Shown piece after piece: positions 32,955 to 40,711 of a stretch of DNA of 64,000 nucleotides. Numbering within the stretch: the stretch's first letter is position 1; each line of letters opens with the position of its first letter. The DNA comes from Isoptericola luteus (GTDB taxonomy: Bacteria; Actinomycetota; Actinomycetes; Actinomycetales; Cellulomonadaceae). Position numbers and translations under genes: made by a program. Location of the stretch: assembly GCF_020297055.1 (NCBI RefSeq), contig NZ_JAIXCQ010000007.1:124001-188000 (forward strand), given 5' to 3'. Below the pieces are notes generated by a model. That model saw nothing but the letters and a program-made list of their open reading frames with translations, was not told the origin of the DNA and did no database searches.

Positions 32955-33224
32955 TCAGTGCGAGCGCAGCGCCTCGACGAGCTCCGACTTGCGCATCGTC
33001 GAACGCCCCTCGATCCCGAGCTCCGCGGCACGCTTGCGCAGCTTGTCGACCGTCCAGTCGTCGTAGGACCCGGACCTGCCGCCCTTCGCCCCGACGTCGC
33101 TGCGGCCACGGGCAGCGGCGGCGTTGGCGATCCGCGCGGACTTCTCCTTGCTGTTGCCCTCGTCGCGGAGCTCTTCGTACAGCTCCTTGTCCTTGACGCT
33201 CGGTCCGGCATCTCGTCGCGGCAC
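32955..33224 (-). CDS. DUF7218/SAP-like (Rho N-terminal-like) small protein
   Basis: 89 residues. First half GPSVKDKELYEELRDEGNSKEKSARIANAAAARGRSDVGAKGG is the DUF7218 pattern; second half YDDWTVDKLRKRAAELGIEGRSTMRKSELVEAL is a SAP/Rho N-terminal helix-extended loop-helix, a small nucleic-acid binding motif. GTG start at 33224 has GAGGAGGG 7 nt upstream. Likely a DNA- or RNA-associated protein; such genes are often stress-linked in actinobacteria. Stands alone between the ANTAR cluster and DoxX. Confidence 0.8.
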   Translation of the reverse strand: MPRRDAGPSVKDKELYEELRDEGNSKEKSARIANAAAARGRSDVGAKGGRSGSYDDWTVDKLRKRAAELGIEGRSTMRKSELVEALRSH

Positions 33225-33351
33225 GGGTCGTCCCTCCTCGGCGTCGTCCGTCGTCGGCGCGTGGCGCGCCCTCCCGAGCATCGTCACGGTCGATGGCGCT
33301 GGTCGCACCTCGGCCGGCGGGCCGCAGCCCACGACGACCCAGGAGCACGAC

Positions 33352-33386
33352 GACGGCCGCCCGGCGCAGAGCACCGGACGGCCGTC
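33352..33386. terminator. Hairpin downstream of the DoxX-like gene
   Basis: gacggccg (33352-33359) pairs with cggccgtc (33379-33386), continued by ccgg/ccgg after one mismatch, loop cgcagagca. It begins 11 bases beyond the DoxX stop on the minus strand. Confidence 0.55.
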
Positions 33387-33396
33387 GCCCCGGCCG

Positions 33397-33918
33397 CTAC
33401 GTCTCGCGCCGCAGCCGCGCTCCCAGTGCGACGGCGGCGACGACGGCGGCGCCTGCGACCAGCACGATGTCCTTGAGCACGTACTGCCCGAGGAGGGTGA
33501 CGCCGTGCCCGAACAGCTCGCCGGCGAACAGGACGAGCGGGGAGAGGATCCCCGCCATCGCGACGGCGAGCGCCAGCAGACCGACGCGCAGGAGCCTCCC
33601 GGTGATCAGCGTGAGCCCGATGAAGGTCTCCAGCGTGGCGGTGAGGACCACCGCGGTCGCGCCGTCGACCACGCCGAGCGTCAGGGTCTCGACGGTGCGG
33701 GACGCGATGGTCTCGGCCGGGCTGGCCCCGGGGAAGAACTTGAGGACCCCGAACCCGAGGAAGACGAGGCCGAGGGCGACGCGCAGCACGGGGACGGACC
33801 ACCGGGTGAGGAGCTGCGCGACCCGGGCCACGGCGACGTCGGCGCGGCGGGCGACGGACCGGGTCCGGGGGTGGGACGCCGCCCGCGGACGCGGGGGCAC
33901 CGAGGTGGTGGTGAGCAT
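33397..33918 (-). CDS. DoxX-family membrane protein
   Basis: 173 residues. After a basic 40-residue N-terminus come four hydrophobic helices: VPVLRVALGLVFLGFGVLKFFPG, VDGATAVVLTATLETFIGLTLITG, LLALAVAMAGILSPLVLFAG, and DIVLVAGAAVVAAVALG. The LGLVFLxFGxxKFFP start is typical of DoxX/DUF417-like proteins, which associate with redox or respiratory membrane complexes. ATG start with GGGAG upstream. Monocistronic, followed by a hairpin. Precise role unknown. Confidence 0.78.
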   Translation of the reverse strand: MLTTTSVPPRPRAASHPRTRSVARRADVAVARVAQLLTRWSVPVLRVALGLVFLGFGVLKFFPGASPAETIASRTVETLTLGVVDGATAVVLTATLETFIGLTLITGRLLRVGLLALAVAMAGILSPLVLFAGELFGHGVTLLGQYVLKDIVLVAGAAVVAAVALGARLRRET

Positions 33919-34146
33919 GGCGGGCTCCCTGGGGGAGGAGGGTCGCGGCGCGGTTCGGCCGCACGGAGAGGGAGCGACCGCCGGCCCCGCCGATGCGCGC
34001 CGCGCCGGAAACTCACCCGGGCCGTGCCCGTCGTCCCAGGTCGGGCATCAGGGTGTCGCCCAGCGTGGACGAGGCCGTCTGCGTGTCGGGCACAGCGGGC
34101 TGGTGGAGGTCGGGATGCCCGTCTGCCGGGGTAGCCCGCCGAACTG

Positions 34147-34162
34147 AGATCAAATATGATCT
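34147..34162. promoter_or_regulatory. Palindromic operator agatca-aata-tgatct on a leaderless promoter
   Basis: Perfect 6-bp inverted repeat with a 4-bp spacer. It covers the -10 box TATGAT (34155-34160), which lies 6 nt before the ATG at 34167, so the transcript is probably leaderless and the palindrome would block polymerase. The adjacent GntR/FCD regulator (35669) is the natural candidate ligand-responsive repressor. Confidence 0.65.
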
Positions 34163-34166
34163 GCCC

Positions 34167-35672
34167 ATGCCCGATCTGCCGAGCACCGACGCCGCAGCCG
34201 ACGCCGGCCCCGCCGCCCCGTCCCCCGACCCGCGGTTCGCCGCCCTGCCGGGGCGTCCCGGCAAGGTGCTCGCCGTGCACCTGAGCTACGCGTCCCGCGC
34301 GGACCAGCGCGGCCGGCGCCCGGCGCACCCGTCCTACTTCCTCAAGCCGTCGAGCTCGGTCGCGGCCACGGGCGGCACCGTCGAGCGCCCCGCGGGCACC
34401 GAGCTGCTCGCGTTCGAGGGCGAGGTCGCGCTCGTCATCGGCACCCTCGCCCGCCGGCTCGGGGCCGAGCTGGCGTGGGAGCACGTCGCCTGGGTCACCG
34501 CAGCCAACGACCTCGGCCTCTACGACCTGCGTGCGGCCGACAAGGGCTCCAACGTGCGGTCCAAGGGCGGCGACGGCTTCACCCCCGTCGGCCCCGCCCT
34601 GCTCGACGCCAGGACGCTCGACCCGGCGGCGCTGCGCGTGCGGGCCTGGGTCAACGGGCGCACGGTCCAGGACGACACGACCGCGGGGCTGATCTTCCCC
34701 CTCGCGCAGATCGTCGCCGACCTGTCGCAGCACCTGACGCTCGAGCCCGGCGACGTGATCCTCACCGGCACCCCGGCCGGCTCGAGCGTCGTCGTGCCGG
34801 GGGACGTCGTCGAGGTCGAGGTCGACGCCCCGTCCGCCCCCGGTGCGCCGAGCACCGGCCGGCTCGTCACCACGGTGACGCAGGGCGACGTCCCGTTCGA
34901 CGGCGCGCTCGGCTCGCTGCCTGCCGTCGACGACACCCAGCGCACCGAGGCGTGGGGCTCGCGCGAGGCGGCGGGGCTCGGTGCGCCCGGCCTGTCCCCG
35001 GGCCTGCGCGACAAGCTCCTGCGCACCCCGGTGGCGGGGCTCTCGGCTCAGCTGCGCAAGCTCGGGCTGAACAACGTCACCGTCGACGGCGTGCGCCCGC
35101 TGCACCCCGACGCGAAGGTGGTGGGCGTGGCGCGGACGCTGCGGTTCGTGCCGAACCGGGAGGACCTCTTCAAGGCCCACGGCGGGGGCTACAACGCGCA
35201 GAAGCGCACGTTCGACGCCGTCGGCGAGGGCGAGGTCATCGTCATCGAGGCGCGCGGGGACGCCGGCTCGGGCACGCTCGGCGACATCCTCGCCCTGCGC
35301 GCGCACGCGGCCGGGGCGGCGGGCATCGTCACCGACGGAGGCGTGCGCGACGTCGACGCCGTCTCCGCGGTCGGCATCCCCGTGTGGACGTCCGGGGCGC
35401 ACCCCGCCGTCCTGGGTCGCAAGCACGTCCCGTGGGAAGGCGATGTCACGGTCGCGTGCGGTGGCACGACCGTCCAACCGGGGGACGTCGTCGTCGGCGA
35501 CGCGGACGGCGTGATCGTCGTCCCGCCGGCGCTCGCGGAGCAGGTCGCCGACGCGGCGCTCGCCCAGGAGGACGAGGACGCGTGGATCGCGGAGCAGGTC
35601 GCGGCCGGGCACCCGGTCAAGGGCTTGTTCCCCATGAACGCGCAGTGGCGCGCGCGGTACGAGGCGCGATGA
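34167..35672 (+). CDS. Fumarylacetoacetate hydrolase-family domain fused to RraA-like domain
   Basis: 501 residues. Residues 30-270 are an FAH/HpaG-type fold (KVLAVHLSYASRADQRGR, PSYFLKPSSSVA, EGEVALVIG, TAANDLGLYDLR, NVRSKGGDGFTPVGPALL, AGLIFPLAQIVADLSQHLTLEPGDVILTGTP). Residues 285-500 are an RraA/HMG-aldolase fold (TVDGVRPLHPDAKVVGVARTL, GDILALRAHAAGAAGIVTDGGVRDVDAV, GIPVWTSG, VQPGDVVVGDADGVIVVP with the G...R-D metal/substrate site). Classical HpaG is a tandem of two FAH domains doing isomerisation and decarboxylation. Here the second half is RraA-like, a family that includes decarboxylases. First gene of the operon, with a leaderless start. Confidence 0.85.
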   Translation: MPDLPSTDAAADAGPAAPSPDPRFAALPGRPGKVLAVHLSYASRADQRGRRPAHPSYFLKPSSSVAATGGTVERPAGTELLAFEGEVALVIGTLARRLGAELAWEHVAWVTAANDLGLYDLRAADKGSNVRSKGGDGFTPVGPALLDARTLDPAALRVRAWVNGRTVQDDTTAGLIFPLAQIVADLSQHLTLEPGDVILTGTPAGSSVVVPGDVVEVEVDAPSAPGAPSTGRLVTTVTQGDVPFDGALGSLPAVDDTQRTEAWGSREAAGLGAPGLSPGLRDKLLRTPVAGLSAQLRKLGLNNVTVDGVRPLHPDAKVVGVARTLRFVPNREDLFKAHGGGYNAQKRTFDAVGEGEVIVIEARGDAGSGTLGDILALRAHAAGAAGIVTDGGVRDVDAVSAVGIPVWTSGAHPAVLGRKHVPWEGDVTVACGGTTVQPGDVVVGDADGVIVVPPALAEQVADAALAQEDEDAWIAEQVAAGHPVKGLFPMNAQWRARYEAR

Positions 35673-36382
35673 CCACGGCGACGACCAGGGCGACGTCCGC
35701 GGCCGCGAGCAAGACCCGCCGGGCCTACGACTGGCTCAGGGAGCAGGTCACGAACCACGACCTCCCGCCGGGGAGCCGGATCGTGCTCGCGACCGTCGCG
35801 GACGAGCTCGGCATGAGCGCCGTGCCCGTCCGCGAGGCCCTGCGCCAGCTCGAGGCGGAGGGGGTCGTGACGTTCGAGCACAACGTCGGCGCCAGGGTGT
35901 CCCTAATCGACGAGGAGCAGTACCGGGCGGCGATGCAGGTCATCGCGGTCGTCGAGAGCGCGGCCACGGCCCTGGCCGCCCCGCGTCTCGGACCGGAGGA
36001 CCTGGCGCGGGCGCGCGCCGTCAACGCCGCGATGACCGCCCTGACCACCGGCCCCGACGGGTTCGACCCCCGGGAGTTCTCGCGGCTCAACCAGGAGTTC
36101 CACCACCTGCTGTACGCGCGCTGCCCCAACCCGCGGCTGCTGGAGATCGTCGACGCCGAGTGGGCGCGCCTGGGGCACCTGCGCGACACGATCTTCGCGT
36201 TCGTGCCCGGCCGTGCCGAGCAGTCCGTGCGCGAGCACGAGCAGATCGTGGCCCTCGTCGCGAGCGGCGCCCCCGTGCCGGAGGTCGAGCGGGCCGTGCG
36301 ACGGCACCGGCGCGGGACGCTCGCCGCCTACCTGGAGCACGAGCACCCCGACGACCCCGGCGGCGGCGACGTCTGGCTCTGA
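35669..36382 (+). CDS. GntR-family regulator with FCD domain
   Basis: 237 residues. N-terminal winged helix: AYDWLREQVTNHDLPPGSRIVLATVADELGMSAVPVREALRQLEAEGVVTFEHNVGARVS (residues 19-78). The FCD helical effector domain (85-225) has NQEFHHLLYARCPNPRLLEIVDAEWARL and EHEQIVALVASGAP with the metal-binding His pattern. It probably represses this catabolic operon until a pathway intermediate binds. ATG overlaps the FAH-RraA stop (ATGA). The palindrome at 34147 is the likely binding site. Confidence 0.87.
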   Translation: MTTATTRATSAAASKTRRAYDWLREQVTNHDLPPGSRIVLATVADELGMSAVPVREALRQLEAEGVVTFEHNVGARVSLIDEEQYRAAMQVIAVVESAATALAAPRLGPEDLARARAVNAAMTALTTGPDGFDPREFSRLNQEFHHLLYARCPNPRLLEIVDAEWARLGHLRDTIFAFVPGRAEQSVREHEQIVALVASGAPVPEVERAVRRHRRGTLAAYLEHEHPDDPGGGDVWL

Positions 36383-36451
36383 GCCGCCCACGTCCGCCGC
36401 GCACGAGCACGACCGGCCCCACCGAGACCGCACCCTGACGAAGGAGCACCG

Positions 36452-37237
36452 ATGCTTCCCCCCGAGACGATCGCCGCGATCGCCGAGGAGCTCGCCGAGG
36501 CGGAACGGACACGCTCCGTGATCCCCCGGATCACCGAGTGCCACCCCGACGCCACGATCGAGGACTCCTACGCCGTCCAGGGCGTGTGGCGCGACAAGAA
36601 CCTCGCCGCCGGCCGCCGGCTGGTCGGCCGCAAGATCGGCCTGACGTCTCGCGCCATGCAGGCGGCGACGGGGATCACCGAGCCCGACTACGGCGTGATG
36701 TTCGATGACACCGTCTGGGAGAGCGGCTCGGTGATCCCGTTCGACGACTTCTCGAACGTGCGCATCGAGGTGGAGCTCGCGTTCGTGCTGGGCGAGCCGC
36801 TCAGCGGCCCCCGGTGCACCGTGCTCGACGTGCTGCGCGCGACCGAGTTCGTCACGCCCGCCCTGGAGATCCTCAACTCGCACATCGAGCTCGAGGGCCG
36901 CACGATCGTCGACACGATCGCGGACAACGCGGCGTACGGCGGCATGGTGCTGGGCGGCAACCCGACCGCGCCCGACGCCGTCGACCTGCGGTGGGTCGGC
37001 GCGCTGCTGTATCGCAACGAGACCATCGAGGAGACGGGTGTCGCGGCCGGGGTGCTCAACCACCCCGCGTCGGGCGTCGCCTGGCTCGCGAACAAGCTCC
37101 ACCAGCACGGTGCCCGCCTGGAGGCGGGGGAGACGATCCTCGCCGGGTCGTTCACCCGCCCGATGTGGGTGTCCCGCGGGGACAGCGTGCTGTGCGACTA
37201 CGGACCGATGGGGACGATCACGTGCCGATTCCAGTGA
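36452..37237 (+). CDS. hpaH: 2-oxo-hept-4-ene-1,7-dioate hydratase (HpaH-like)
   Basis: 261 residues, normal family length. Motifs: ITECHPDATIEDSYAVQGVW, RRLVGRKIGLTSRAMQAATGITEPDYGVMFDDTVWESG, NVRIEVELAFVLG (metal ligands Glu-x-Glu), LEGRTIVDTIADNAAYGGMVLG and LANKLHQHGARLEAGETILAGSFTRP. The family hydrates 2-hydroxy-hepta-2,4-diene-1,7-dioate in homoprotocatechuate meta-cleavage. The catechol-pathway paralogue (2-oxopent-4-enoate hydratase) is the alternative, but HpaI next door favours HpaH. AAGGAG precedes the ATG. Confidence 0.85.
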   Translation: MLPPETIAAIAEELAEAERTRSVIPRITECHPDATIEDSYAVQGVWRDKNLAAGRRLVGRKIGLTSRAMQAATGITEPDYGVMFDDTVWESGSVIPFDDFSNVRIEVELAFVLGEPLSGPRCTVLDVLRATEFVTPALEILNSHIELEGRTIVDTIADNAAYGGMVLGGNPTAPDAVDLRWVGALLYRNETIEETGVAAGVLNHPASGVAWLANKLHQHGARLEAGETILAGSFTRPMWVSRGDSVLCDYGPMGTITCRFQ

Positions 37238-38097
37238 ACCCGGCCCTGCGGCCGACCTTCCGCGACGCCCTGGCCGGGGCGTCCCGCCCGCTCGCGGGGA
37301 TGTGGGTGTGCTCCGCCAGCCCGCTCGTCGCCGAGGTCTGCGCGGGCGGCGGCCTGGACTGGCTGCTCGTCGACATGGAGCACGGGCCCAACGGGCTCGG
37401 GTCCGTCGTCGCCCAGCTCCAGGCCGTGGCGGCGTACCCCGTGACGCCCGTGGTGCGCGTGCCCGCCAACGATGCCGTCACGATCAAGCAGGTGCTCGAC
37501 CTCGGTGCCCAGAACCTGCTGGTGCCGATGGTGTCGTCCGCTGCCGAGGCGCGCGCCGCCGTCGAGGCCGTGCGCTACCCGCCGCGCGGGCGCCGGGGCG
37601 TGGGGTCGGCGCTGGCTCGCTCGGCGCGCTGGAACCGGGTGGACGACTACCTGATCGAGGCCGACCGGTACGTGTCGCTGTTCGTGCAGGTCGAGACGAC
37701 CGCGGGCGTCGAGGCCGCCGCCGAGATCGCGGCCGTCGACGGCGTCGACGGCGTGTTCGTCGGACCGTCGGACCTCGCGGCCTCCATGGGCGTGCTCGGC
37801 CAGCAGACCCATCCCGACGTGGTGGCCGCGGTGCTGCGTGCCTTCGACGCCGTGCGGGGCGCGGGCGTCCCGGTGGGGGTCAACGCGTTCGACCCGGCCG
37901 TCGCCGCGTCCTACCTCGACGCGGGGGCGTCGTTCGTGCTCGTCGGGGCCGACGTGGCCCTGCTCGCTCGAGGCTCGGAGGCGCTCGCGGCCCGGTTCAC
38001 CACCGACAGCTCAGGTACCGGGCACCCAGGAACCGGGCACCCAGGAACCGGGCACCCAGGAACCGGGCACCCAGGGACCGTGCGCGCGGGGTACTGA
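37234..38097 (+). CDS. hpaI: HpcH/HpaI-family aldolase (2,4-dihydroxyhept-2-ene-1,7-dioate aldolase-like)
   Basis: 287 residues. TIM-barrel class II aldolase: LAGMWVCSASPLVAEVCAGGGLDWLLVDMEHGPN, PVVRVPANDAVTIKQVLDLGAQNLLVPMV, RRGVGSALARSARW, FVQVETTAGVEAA (metal Glu) and VDGVFVGPSDLAASMG. Cleaves the hydratase product to pyruvate and succinic semialdehyde in the HPA pathway. GTG at 37234 chosen because its GTGA overlaps the hpaH stop; an in-frame GTG 12 bases earlier is possible. The C-terminal 30 residues are a (GTGHP)n tail coded by 15-bp repeats and lie outside the fold. Confidence 0.86.
   Translation: MNPALRPTFRDALAGASRPLAGMWVCSASPLVAEVCAGGGLDWLLVDMEHGPNGLGSVVAQLQAVAAYPVTPVVRVPANDAVTIKQVLDLGAQNLLVPMVSSAAEARAAVEAVRYPPRGRRGVGSALARSARWNRVDDYLIEADRYVSLFVQVETTAGVEAAAEIAAVDGVDGVFVGPSDLAASMGVLGQQTHPDVVAAVLRAFDAVRGAGVPVGVNAFDPAVAASYLDAGASFVLVGADVALLARGSEALAARFTTDSSGTGHPGTGHPGTGHPGTGHPGTVRAGY
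38017..38076 (+). repeat. 15-bp coding tandem repeat (GTGHP)4
   Basis: Four copies of accgggcacccagga (the last ends ggg) in frame at the 3' end of the aldolase gene, producing a Gly/Thr/His/Pro C-terminal tail that includes four histidines. Confidence 0.93.
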
Positions 38098-38198
38098 CGC
38101 CGGTCCGTCCGCCATCCGAGCACGGGTCGACCGTGGCGCGGGGCTCGGGCCAGGATGTGCCTGGTTCCGGTCGGGCCGGGTCGGTCAGGAGGTGGCGC

Positions 38199-38624
38199 GT
38201 GGAGACGCAGGTCGTGGCGCTGGGCGCGCTGCTGCTCGTCACGGCCGCGCTCGGCGCGCTCTGGCGCTCGCGTCAGGGACGGGTACGGGCACCGTCGCGC
38301 CGCGCGGACGTGGACTGGGCGGCGCACGGCGTCACGCTGGGCCGCCGCGCGACGTTCGTCCAGCTCAGCGCCACGGTGTGCGCGCCCTGCCGGGCGACGG
38401 CTCGCGTGCTCGGCCCGTTCGCGGGTGCCCAGGACGGCGTCCTGCACCACGAGCTCGACGTCGAGCAGCACCTCGACCTCACGAGCGAGCTCCGGGTCCT
38501 GACCACGCCCACGGTGCTCGTCCTCGACGCGGGCGGGGCCGAGGTGGCCAGGGTCCACGGCGCGATGTCCACGGCGCGGGCGCGAGAGGCGCTCGCGGCC
38601 GTCGGCGACGGCGTGACGGTATGA
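38199..38624 (+). CDS. Thioredoxin-like membrane-anchored protein
   Basis: 141 residues. N-terminal membrane helix VVALGALLLVTAALGALW, then a thioredoxin fold with the redox motif CAPC in FVQLSATVCAPCRATARVLG, and the cis-Pro strand LTTPTVLVLDAGG. GTG is preceded by AGGAGG at 6 nt. Likely a thiol-disulfide exchanger, with the domain inside or outside depending on anchor topology. Immediately followed by DUF4395, a common partner of thioredoxin-like genes in actinobacteria. Confidence 0.83.
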   Translation: METQVVALGALLLVTAALGALWRSRQGRVRAPSRRADVDWAAHGVTLGRRATFVQLSATVCAPCRATARVLGPFAGAQDGVLHHELDVEQHLDLTSELRVLTTPTVLVLDAGGAEVARVHGAMSTARAREALAAVGDGVTV

Positions 38625-38679
38625 CGCGCCGGGCGTGCGGCCGCCGGGCCACGACGACGAGAGACTCCGGGAGCGGACG

Positions 38680-39270
38680 ATGACCCACGAGCAGGACCTC
38701 GAGCAGACCCACGAGCAGACCCACGAGCAGACCCACGAGCAGACCCACGAGCAGACCCACGAGCAGACGCACGCGCAGGTCGGACAGCGGACCCGCGACA
38801 CCGAGGTCGCCGCCGACGCGGTGCGGGCCACGCCCGCGGGCATCGACCCGCGCGGTCCGCGGGTGGGCGCCGGCATCACCGCGGTGCTGCTCGCCGTCGT
38901 CGTGCTGCTCGGGCCCACCACGGCGGGTCTCGTGCTGCTCGCCGTCGTGGCGGCCGGGTTCGGCCTGGGCGCGGCCCGCGGCGTGACCGGGACCGTGCAG
39001 GCGTGGGTCTTCGCGACGTTCGTGCGACCCCGGCTCGCGCCGCCCACCGACCTCGAGGACCCGCGCCCGCCGCGGTTCGCGCAGGTGGTCGGGCTCGTGG
39101 TGACCGGGGCGGGCGTGCTGCTCGGCCTGGCCGGCGTGCCGACGGCCGTGCCGTGGGCGGCGGCCGTCGCGTTCGTCGCGGCCGGCCTCAACGCCGCCGT
39201 CGGCCTGTGCCTCGGGTGCGAGCTCTACCTGCTGGGACTGCGGCTGCGGACGGCCTCGCGCCGCCGGTGA
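38680..39270 (+). CDS. DUF4395 membrane protein with THEQ repeats
   Basis: 196 residues. The N-terminal 35 residues are a (THEQ)n repeat. After it come hydrophobic segments AGITAVLLAVVVLLGPTTAGLVLLAVVAAGFGLG, FAQVVGLVVTGAGVLLGLAG and WAAAVAFVAAGLNAAVGLCLGCELYLLGL, with FVRPRLAPPTDLEDPRPPRFAQ and the LCLGCE cysteine pair that define DUF4395. ATG at 38680 has GGAG 8 nt upstream; the longer frame start is unsupported. The Cys pair beside a thioredoxin suggests a membrane electron relay, not demonstrated. Confidence 0.82.
   Translation: MTHEQDLEQTHEQTHEQTHEQTHEQTHEQTHAQVGQRTRDTEVAADAVRATPAGIDPRGPRVGAGITAVLLAVVVLLGPTTAGLVLLAVVAAGFGLGAARGVTGTVQAWVFATFVRPRLAPPTDLEDPRPPRFAQVVGLVVTGAGVLLGLAGVPTAVPWAAAVAFVAAGLNAAVGLCLGCELYLLGLRLRTASRRR
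38707..38766 (+). repeat. 12-bp coding tandem repeat (THEQ)5
   Basis: Five perfect copies of acccacgagcag followed by a degenerate sixth (acgcacgcgcag). In frame at the start of the DUF4395 gene. The perfect identity indicates recent expansion by slippage. Confidence 0.95.
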
Positions 39271-39312
39271 CGGTCCTCGGTGCCGAGCCCTGCCACCGGT
39301 AGGGTCCGGTCC

Positions 39313-39831
39313 ATGGCAACGCTGCTTCCCTTCGACGGCCACACCCCCGAGATCGACCCCACGGCGTGGGTCGCCCCGACGGCGACGATCATCGGCCGGG
39401 TACGGGTCGGTCCCCGCGCGAGCGTCTTCTACGGCGCGGTCCTGCGCGGGGACATGGACTCGATCGAGCTCGGCGAGGGCTCCAACATCCAGGACAACTG
39501 CGTGGTGCACACCGACACCGGCATCCCCACGCGGATCGGCGCCGGGGTGGGCGTCGGGCACGGGGCGATCATCCACGGCGCGACCGTGGGCGACGGCAGC
39601 CTCATCGGCATGGGGGCCACCTTGCTCAACAACGCGGTGGTGGGCGAGGGCGCGTTCGTCGCGGCGGGTGCGCTCGTGCGCGAGGGGCAGGAGGTCCCGG
39701 CCGGGCATCTCGCCGTCGGCGTGCCCGCCAAGGTGCGCGGCGAGCTCGACGAGGCCGCCGCCGAGCGGGTGCGGAGCAACGCCGTCGAGTACCAGGAGCT
39801 CGCCGAGCGTCACCGGCGCGCGGTCGGCTGA
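39313..39831 (+). CDS. Gamma-carbonic-anhydrase-like hexapeptide-repeat protein
   Basis: 172 residues of left-handed beta-helix repeats: ATIIGRVRVGPRASVFYGAVLRGDMDSIELGEGSNIQDNCVVHTDTGIPTRIGAGVGVGHGAIIHGATVGDGSLIGMGATLLNN. The metal His set H (VVHTD), H (VGHGAIIHG) is present. VLRGDM and QDNCVVH are typical of the YrdA/PaaY gamma-CA-like group, some of which hydrolyse thioesters. TAGGGT box 7 nt before the ATG suggests a leaderless transcript. Convergent with the alarmone synthetase with no gap. Confidence 0.87.
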   Translation: MATLLPFDGHTPEIDPTAWVAPTATIIGRVRVGPRASVFYGAVLRGDMDSIELGEGSNIQDNCVVHTDTGIPTRIGAGVGVGHGAIIHGATVGDGSLIGMGATLLNNAVVGEGAFVAAGALVREGQEVPAGHLAVGVPAKVRGELDEAAAERVRSNAVEYQELAERHRRAVG

Positions 39832-40614
39832 TCAGAGCTCGCGATAGCCCTGCACGACGTCGTCTGCGGAGTCGGTCGACGTCCAGAAGCTGCGCAGCAT
39901 CTCCTCGGGGCTCAGGAGCCCGTCGCGCTGCTCGACCGGCTCCTCCTCCCCGGAGATGGCCCGCACCTCGTCGTGGATGCGCTCCATCGAGGTGTCCAGG
40001 GAGGCGGCGACGTCCGCGGCGAGCTTGAGCGCGTCGGTCAGGTGTGCCGGCACGTCGCGGGAGTACTTGTAGTAGATCTTGTGCTCGAGACTGGCCCAGA
40101 AGTCCATCGCGATGGTGCGGAGCTGGATCTCGACGACGACGTCCTCGGTGCGGTCCGAGAGATACACGGGGACCTGGACGATGAGGTGCAGCGACTTGTA
40201 GCCGTTCGGCTTCGGGTGCGCGATGTAGTCGCGCTCCTCGAGGACGGTGAGGTCTGGCTGGCCCACCAGCATGTCGCGCACACGGTAGATGTCCGCGACG
40301 AAGCTGCACGTGATCCGCACGCCTGCGACGTCGAACATCTGCTCCCGCACGCCCTGCGGTGTCAGCGGGATGCCCTTGCGACGGCACTTGGCGACGATCG
40401 ACTCCAGCGACTTGAGCCGTGACGTGACGTGCTCGACGGGGTTGTAGTGCTGCATGTGGCGGAACTCGTCGCGCAGGATCCCGACCTTCGTCATCACCTC
40501 GTCGATGCCGAACTTGTAGGTCAGCGCCAGACGGCGGAGCTCGCCGACGAGCACCCGGATCTGGGCGGCCTCGGGCGTCTGGTGGCCGGCGATGCCGTCT
40601 GCGTGCGTGCTCAC
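39832..40614 (-). CDS. Small alarmone synthetase ((p)ppGpp synthetase, RelA/SpoT domain)
   Basis: 260 residues, single synthetase domain with no HD hydrolase, TGS or ACT: YNPVEHVTSRLKSLESIVAKCRRKGI, MFDVAGVRITCSFVADIYRVRDML (DxxxxR), YIAHPKPNGYKSLHLIVQVPVYL (substrate loop with YKSLH) and VVEIQLRTIAMDFWASLEHKIYYKY. It transfers pyrophosphate from ATP to GDP/GTP. Resembles YjbM/YwaC-type SAS proteins. GTG start follows TACCGT by exactly 6 nt, so a leaderless mRNA is likely; no Shine-Dalgarno is needed. Confidence 0.88.
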   Translation of the reverse strand: MSTHADGIAGHQTPEAAQIRVLVGELRRLALTYKFGIDEVMTKVGILRDEFRHMQHYNPVEHVTSRLKSLESIVAKCRRKGIPLTPQGVREQMFDVAGVRITCSFVADIYRVRDMLVGQPDLTVLEERDYIAHPKPNGYKSLHLIVQVPVYLSDRTEDVVVEIQLRTIAMDFWASLEHKIYYKYSRDVPAHLTDALKLAADVAASLDTSMERIHDEVRAISGEEEPVEQRDGLLSPEEMLRSFWTSTDSADDVVQGYREL

Positions 40615-40711
40615 GTCCTCACGGTATCCCCGCGGCACGGTCCACCCGGTGCCGTCCGGCTCGGTATCGTCCGACTCGGTACCGTCGGGAGCGACGCGCA
40701 AGGAGGTGCCC

